A stretch of DNA of 64,000 nt, taken from the NCBI RefSeq assembly GCF_004799345.1, contig NZ_SSMC01000001.1, positions 1,178,001 to 1,242,000 of the forward strand, read 5' to 3'. The stretch is from Robertkochia marina (GTDB taxonomy: Bacteria > Bacteroidota > Bacteroidia > Flavobacteriales > Flavobacteriaceae). The notes under the pieces are model-generated. The model was not told the DNA's origin, did no database searches, and was given only the letters and a program-made list of their open reading frames with translations. Below are positions 62,039 to 64,000 of the stretch, piece by piece; within the stretch, counting starts at the first letter, position 1, and every line of letters starts with the position of its first letter. The position numbers were made by a program, and so were the translations under genes.

Positions 62039-62962
62039 TTATTTAACCTCCTTGGCATCTACTCCTGAACCGGCATCGGTAGCAATAAGGATGAACCACC
62101 AGTCAAATTCACCATTTCCATCGGTGGTCTTTACCAGCATTTCGTTCGCGTCACGTTCAAAGATCTGGTATACATGGTCACCTCCGGTATAGTATCCGAA
62201 GAAACCAATTCCGTTAAGAATTAGCACTTCGGTTCCATTAACTTCACTAAGCGCCCAGTTCTCGGTATAATCTCCAAACTGGTAGTTGATGATATCGGCA
62301 CCTTCTTCTTCACCTCCTGAACCACCAAGTTCATCGATAAGGTTCACACGACCAAACACATCTCCATTGGTAACATGGGTAAATGTTCCGTCTGCGTTAA
62401 AGGTATAACGGTCATCATACATGCCACGTCCTTCTTTTTCATTAGCACCGGCACCATACCACTCAGTTGGGATCTGGCCACCCACCGGTCCGAGACCAAA
62501 GTGTCCCGGAGCCTCAGCCTTGATTCTCCATTCACGTGAACCATCGGCATAAAGCATGTCCAATAGATCCTGAGGAGGCTCATAGGTGAAGAGGATCTCT
62601 AAAGGCATATTTTTACTGGTAGATAAACCTCCCTGGCCGCTGGCAACTACATTGAGATTATAGGTCTTTAAACCGGTAGAGGTAACCCCGAAAGAGGCTT
62701 CGCCTCCTGAGGTGGCTTTAGTAACCCCGTTCAATGTGATCTGATAGGTCACGGCATTGCTGGCCATGGCCTTTACATATACCATACCACTTCCATCTCC
62801 GTAAGGATTCGCGTCATCTGCGCCAACAATTTCAACCGCTACTTCCAGGTTACCCGGAGCGTTAATGGGGTCGAGAGTGGCACGATCTTCATGGCACGAT
62901 ACCAGTACTATGGCTAAAAGCCATAGTACAGACATCGATCTTATAAATTTTTGCATAATCAA
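62039..62962 (-). CDS. PUL surface glycan-binding lipoprotein with PKD-like module
   Basis: A 307-residue lipoprotein (LAIVLVSC), in the position of SusE/SusF-like or SGBP proteins of PULs. Residues about 38-130 are a PKD-like module sharing motifs with the GH16 neighbour (NLEVAVEIVG, GSGMVYVKAMASNAVTY). The C-terminal 170 residues (DMLYADGSREWRIKAEAPGHFG, ADIINYQFGDYTENWAL) form a calycin-like or jelly-roll domain with aromatic residues suited to sugar binding. It starts 7 bp after the upstream gene stop. An alternative start is 62956. Confidence 0.82.
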   Translation of the reverse strand: MIMQKFIRSMSVLWLLAIVLVSCHEDRATLDPINAPGNLEVAVEIVGADDANPYGDGSGMVYVKAMASNAVTYQITLNGVTKATSGGEASFGVTSTGLKTYNLNVVASGQGGLSTSKNMPLEILFTYEPPQDLLDMLYADGSREWRIKAEAPGHFGLGPVGGQIPTEWYGAGANEKEGRGMYDDRYTFNADGTFTHVTNGDVFGRVNLIDELGGSGGEEEGADIINYQFGDYTENWALSEVNGTEVLILNGIGFFGYYTGGDHVYQIFERDANEMLVKTTDGNGEFDWWFILIATDAGSGVDAKEVK

Positions 62963-62969
62963 TCGTTTA

Positions 62970-64000
62970 TTATTGAATAACTTCTATATCATCAAAATAG
63001 TACACCTCTTCAGCACCATTGGTTCCGAAATCAGGGAAAATGACTATTCTGCTATACTCAGCGGCCGGATCAAAAGCTCCTGCGCTCATATCAAACGTCA
63101 GGGTTTCCCAACCATTGGCAACTGTTGTTAGAACAGGTAATTCTACTGCAATATCAGCGTTTTCTGCGTTCTCCAATTTAAGCAGGATATTAGCTCCAAC
63201 CTTAGGGGACCAAACTTTTACGCTGACAACAGTTGATGTGCTAAAGTCTATAGCTCCTCTTAAAGCTTCTGAAGCAACACCACCCCAAACTTCAGCACCT
63301 GCGGTTTTAGTAAGCTGCAGAACAGTTGCGCTGGTATTTTCTCCTGATTGGTCAGGATTGGCAATAACAGCAGGCTCTACGCCTCCAAATGGGTACCAGA
63401 TGTTATTAACTCCTGTTTCTTCAAAGGTCATCGGTAAAGACTGTGATTGAAGTCCTACCTGGAAGTCGTCGAAGTAGAAGGTTTCGCCTTGTCCTGCAGT
63501 ACCAAAGTCTCCGAATATTACAACCCCGTCGTAAGAATTGTTTGGATCAAATCCATCGAAAGTACTCATATCAAATGCAAGCGCTTCCCACTGACCGGCC
63601 TTGGTAGTAGTTGCGAATACCTCAGCAAATACGTTTGATGGATCTGCACTGCTCTCGATCTTCAGAAGGATCGGAACACCTGCTCTTGGAGACCATACAT
63701 TTACTGTAATTACGTTTCCATCAGCAAAGTTGATAGGCTCTTCCATTGGAAGGACGGCTCCTGACCATACTTCAGCACCTTCCGGTTTTTGAAGCTCAAG
63801 AACATTTTCACTTGGGTTCGCCTGGCTCATATCAGGATTCGCTACGATATTAGCAAGACCTTCTGCACCGCCAAATGCGATCCACTCATAAGTAAGAGCC
63901 GGATTTTCGAAATCAAGTGGGAACGAAAGGGTTTCAGGAACAGAAATGCTAACATTAAGAACAACAGTCGCTTCAGCAGTACCCGATCCGGCACCTCTTG
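62970..64000 (-). CDS. Modular glycan-binding protein, partial (N-terminus beyond window)
   Basis: The frame is open through the window end, so at least 343 residues of the C-terminal portion are seen. It contains two tandem modules of about 150 residues with matching landmarks: WIAFGGAEGLANIVANPD against WYPFGGVEPAVIANPD; GAEVWSG against GAEVWGG; FGDFGTAGQGETFYFDDFQV against FPDFGTNGAEEVYYFDDIEV. Each looks like a carbohydrate-binding jelly roll. Ahead of them an Ig-like or PKD linker (TVVLNVSISVP) is visible. The gene is the first seen of the PUL operon; susC/susD homologues may lie just outside the window. The terminal residues lack a T9SS signal, so surface attachment depends on the unseen N-terminus. 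Confidence 0.85.
   Translation of the reverse strand, partial: RGAGSGTAEATVVLNVSISVPETLSFPLDFENPALTYEWIAFGGAEGLANIVANPDMSQANPSENVLELQKPEGAEVWSGAVLPMEEPINFADGNVITVNVWSPRAGVPILLKIESSADPSNVFAEVFATTTKAGQWEALAFDMSTFDGFDPNNSYDGVVIFGDFGTAGQGETFYFDDFQVGLQSQSLPMTFEETGVNNIWYPFGGVEPAVIANPDQSGENTSATVLQLTKTAGAEVWGGVASEALRGAIDFSTSTVVSVKVWSPKVGANILLKLENAENADIAVELPVLTTVANGWETLTFDMSAGAFDPAAEYSRIVIFPDFGTNGAEEVYYFDDIEVIQ

Overview
The window looks like a chromosomal segment of a marine-type Flavobacteriaceae bacterium (Bacteroidota). The signs are a type IX secretion (T9SS) C-terminal sorting domain, many lipoproteins, Bacteroidota-type promoters (TTTG...TANNTTTG), few Shine-Dalgarno sequences, a menaquinone-type methyltransferase, a Kdo transferase and a beta-glucan utilization locus (PUL). 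No phage, transposase, CRISPR array or recognisable defence island was found. Most genes are housekeeping or catabolic.

Layout: 1-1.9 kb holds a broken, chimeric pair (a TPR sensor with an internal stop, joined to the tail of a T9SS-secreted protein). 2-8.4 kb holds a lipoprotein amidohydrolase, small unknown genes, a thioredoxin-like protein, a formylglycine-generating-enzyme homologue, a PaiB-like protein, a CYTH protein and an NAD(P)-binding oxidoreductase. 8.4-12.4 kb holds dinB, an exonuclease/GIY-YIG fusion, an MFS transporter and tRNA-Arg(CCT), followed by a threefold 111-bp repeat. 13-18.7 kb holds lipoproteins including an M13 peptidase, a TPR protein, a YeeZ-like protein and a CBS protein. 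18.8-24.2 kb is a 2-oxoacid:ferredoxin oxidoreductase operon with an unusual 814-residue ferredoxin-tailed subunit. 24.2-35 kb holds a decayed TPR copy, a large Asp-box protein, a NUMOD4 protein, a GNAT-nitrilase fusion, an SSB, a tiny Lys/Cys-rich protein, ferritin, Tex and an HDAC-like deacetylase. 35-47.5 kb holds an alcohol dehydrogenase, a FrnE-like protein, metG, yraN, a UbiE/MenG-type methyltransferase, mfd and an old yellow enzyme. 47.6-52 kb is a secreted peptidase/amidohydrolase group. 52-56 kb is surface polysaccharide and LPS (galE, a DegT aminotransferase, waaA) and 56.1-56.9 kb is a SRAP protein. 56.9-64 kb is a PUL for laminarin-like beta-glucan (GH3, two GH16, a surface glycan-binding lipoprotein and a modular binding protein cut by the window end).

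The most unusual signal is not a gene. At least a dozen short intergenic arrays have a strict 7- or 8-bp period but a different unit from array to array. They tend to lie at gene 3' ends and some run over the stop codon. A separate family of REP-like GC-rich palindromes lies in the same gaps. The 111-bp tandem repeat beside the tRNA carries, on the minus strand, a stem plus a terminator-like hairpin in every unit. These arrays and repeats are the best candidates for something undescribed here.
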